64,000 bases of DNA from Heligmosomoides polygyrus polygyrus (Eukaryota; Nematoda; Chromadorea; Rhabditida; Heligmosomidae), in NCBI GenBank assembly GCA_947396885.1, contig OX377204.1, forward strand, positions 44,937,139-45,001,138, written 5' to 3'. A program made the translations under genes and the position numbers. Below the pieces are notes generated by a model. That model saw only the letters and a list, made by a program, of their open reading frames with translations. It made no database searches and was not told the DNA's origin. How positions within the stretch are numbered: the stretch's first letter is position 1; each line of letters opens with the position of its first letter. Positions 63,813-64,000 of this stretch are shown here, one piece after another.

Positions 63813-64000
63813 GGGGTTGTAGTTGTGCAACGTGCCTTGTGACTGGGGACTCACTAAACGTGCCGAACACGTTGCCCAACACGAGATTACCTATGAGAAA
63901 CTTAAGGAAGTGAAGAACGCATTCATGCGAAAGTACGCAGCAGGATTTAAGTTTCACAAAAATTGGTTTGGCACTCACAGCACGTCCCGTCGCCTGCGTG

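Noticed and set aside
1..64000. CRISPR array, phage or bacterial defence island
   Set aside because: Repeats are MITEs, SINEs, minisatellites and LINEs with eukaryotic features (introns, pol III boxes, TSDs). No regular short repeat-spacer pattern or cas-like genes.

Overview
The window looks like eukaryotic, nematode-type nuclear DNA that is dominated by transposable elements. It is probably from a clade V (strongylid, hookworm-like) worm. The reasons are: short introns of about 60-70 bases with TTTYAG-like acceptors in the one convincing host gene; CR1-like and RTE-like LINEs; a mariner whose ends resemble the hookworm 'bandit'/Hsmar1 group; many small inverted-repeat elements; and frequent long G/C homopolymer tracts. 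The genus was not determined. I see no rRNA genes, CRISPR array, bacterial operon or virus.

Host coding content is small. A three-exon gene for a 96-residue single-pass membrane protein, possibly NDUFA4/B12D-like, lies at 516-936 on the minus strand. Two coding-like segments of unknown function are at 34561-35006 and in the related pair 28213-28483 / 37097-37320. Nearly every other long ORF belongs to a transposon or is a by-product of repeats.

Layout. 1.9-3.5 kb: exact 460-bp tandem repeat. 3.8-5.6 kb: CR1-type LINE (copy A), cut by a small inverted-repeat element. 6.2-8 kb: a tRNA-derived SINE and MITEs. 8.4-11.9 kb: an intact-looking RTE LINE (992 codons, 15-bp target duplication) inserted in a TIR element that has its own 8-bp duplication. 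12-18.7 kb: a dense MITE field and a second nested TIR element holding CR1 copy C. 21.4-24.6 kb: a 3.25-kb foldback element with arms of about 1 kb and TA duplication. 24.7-27.2 kb: RTE remnant, minisatellite and CR1 copy D. 27.5-37.6 kb: inverted-repeat pairs, tRNA-like segments, MITEs and another SINE. 37.6-40.4 kb: two minisatellites interrupted by a 1.16-kb hAT-like element. 40.6-51.9 kb: a second RTE lineage split by a 9.2-kb long-TIR element, which itself holds SINEs, a MITE and a palindromic hAT-like element. 52.2-58.8 kb: a second copy of that palindromic element, holding CR1 copy B, which holds a mariner and an RTE fragment. 59.2-64 kb: one more SINE, then largely featureless DNA ending in a repeat fragment.

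The genes do not form a pathway. What the window offers is a readable insertion history: target-site duplications and split reading frames give a relative order for at least four nested insertion events.
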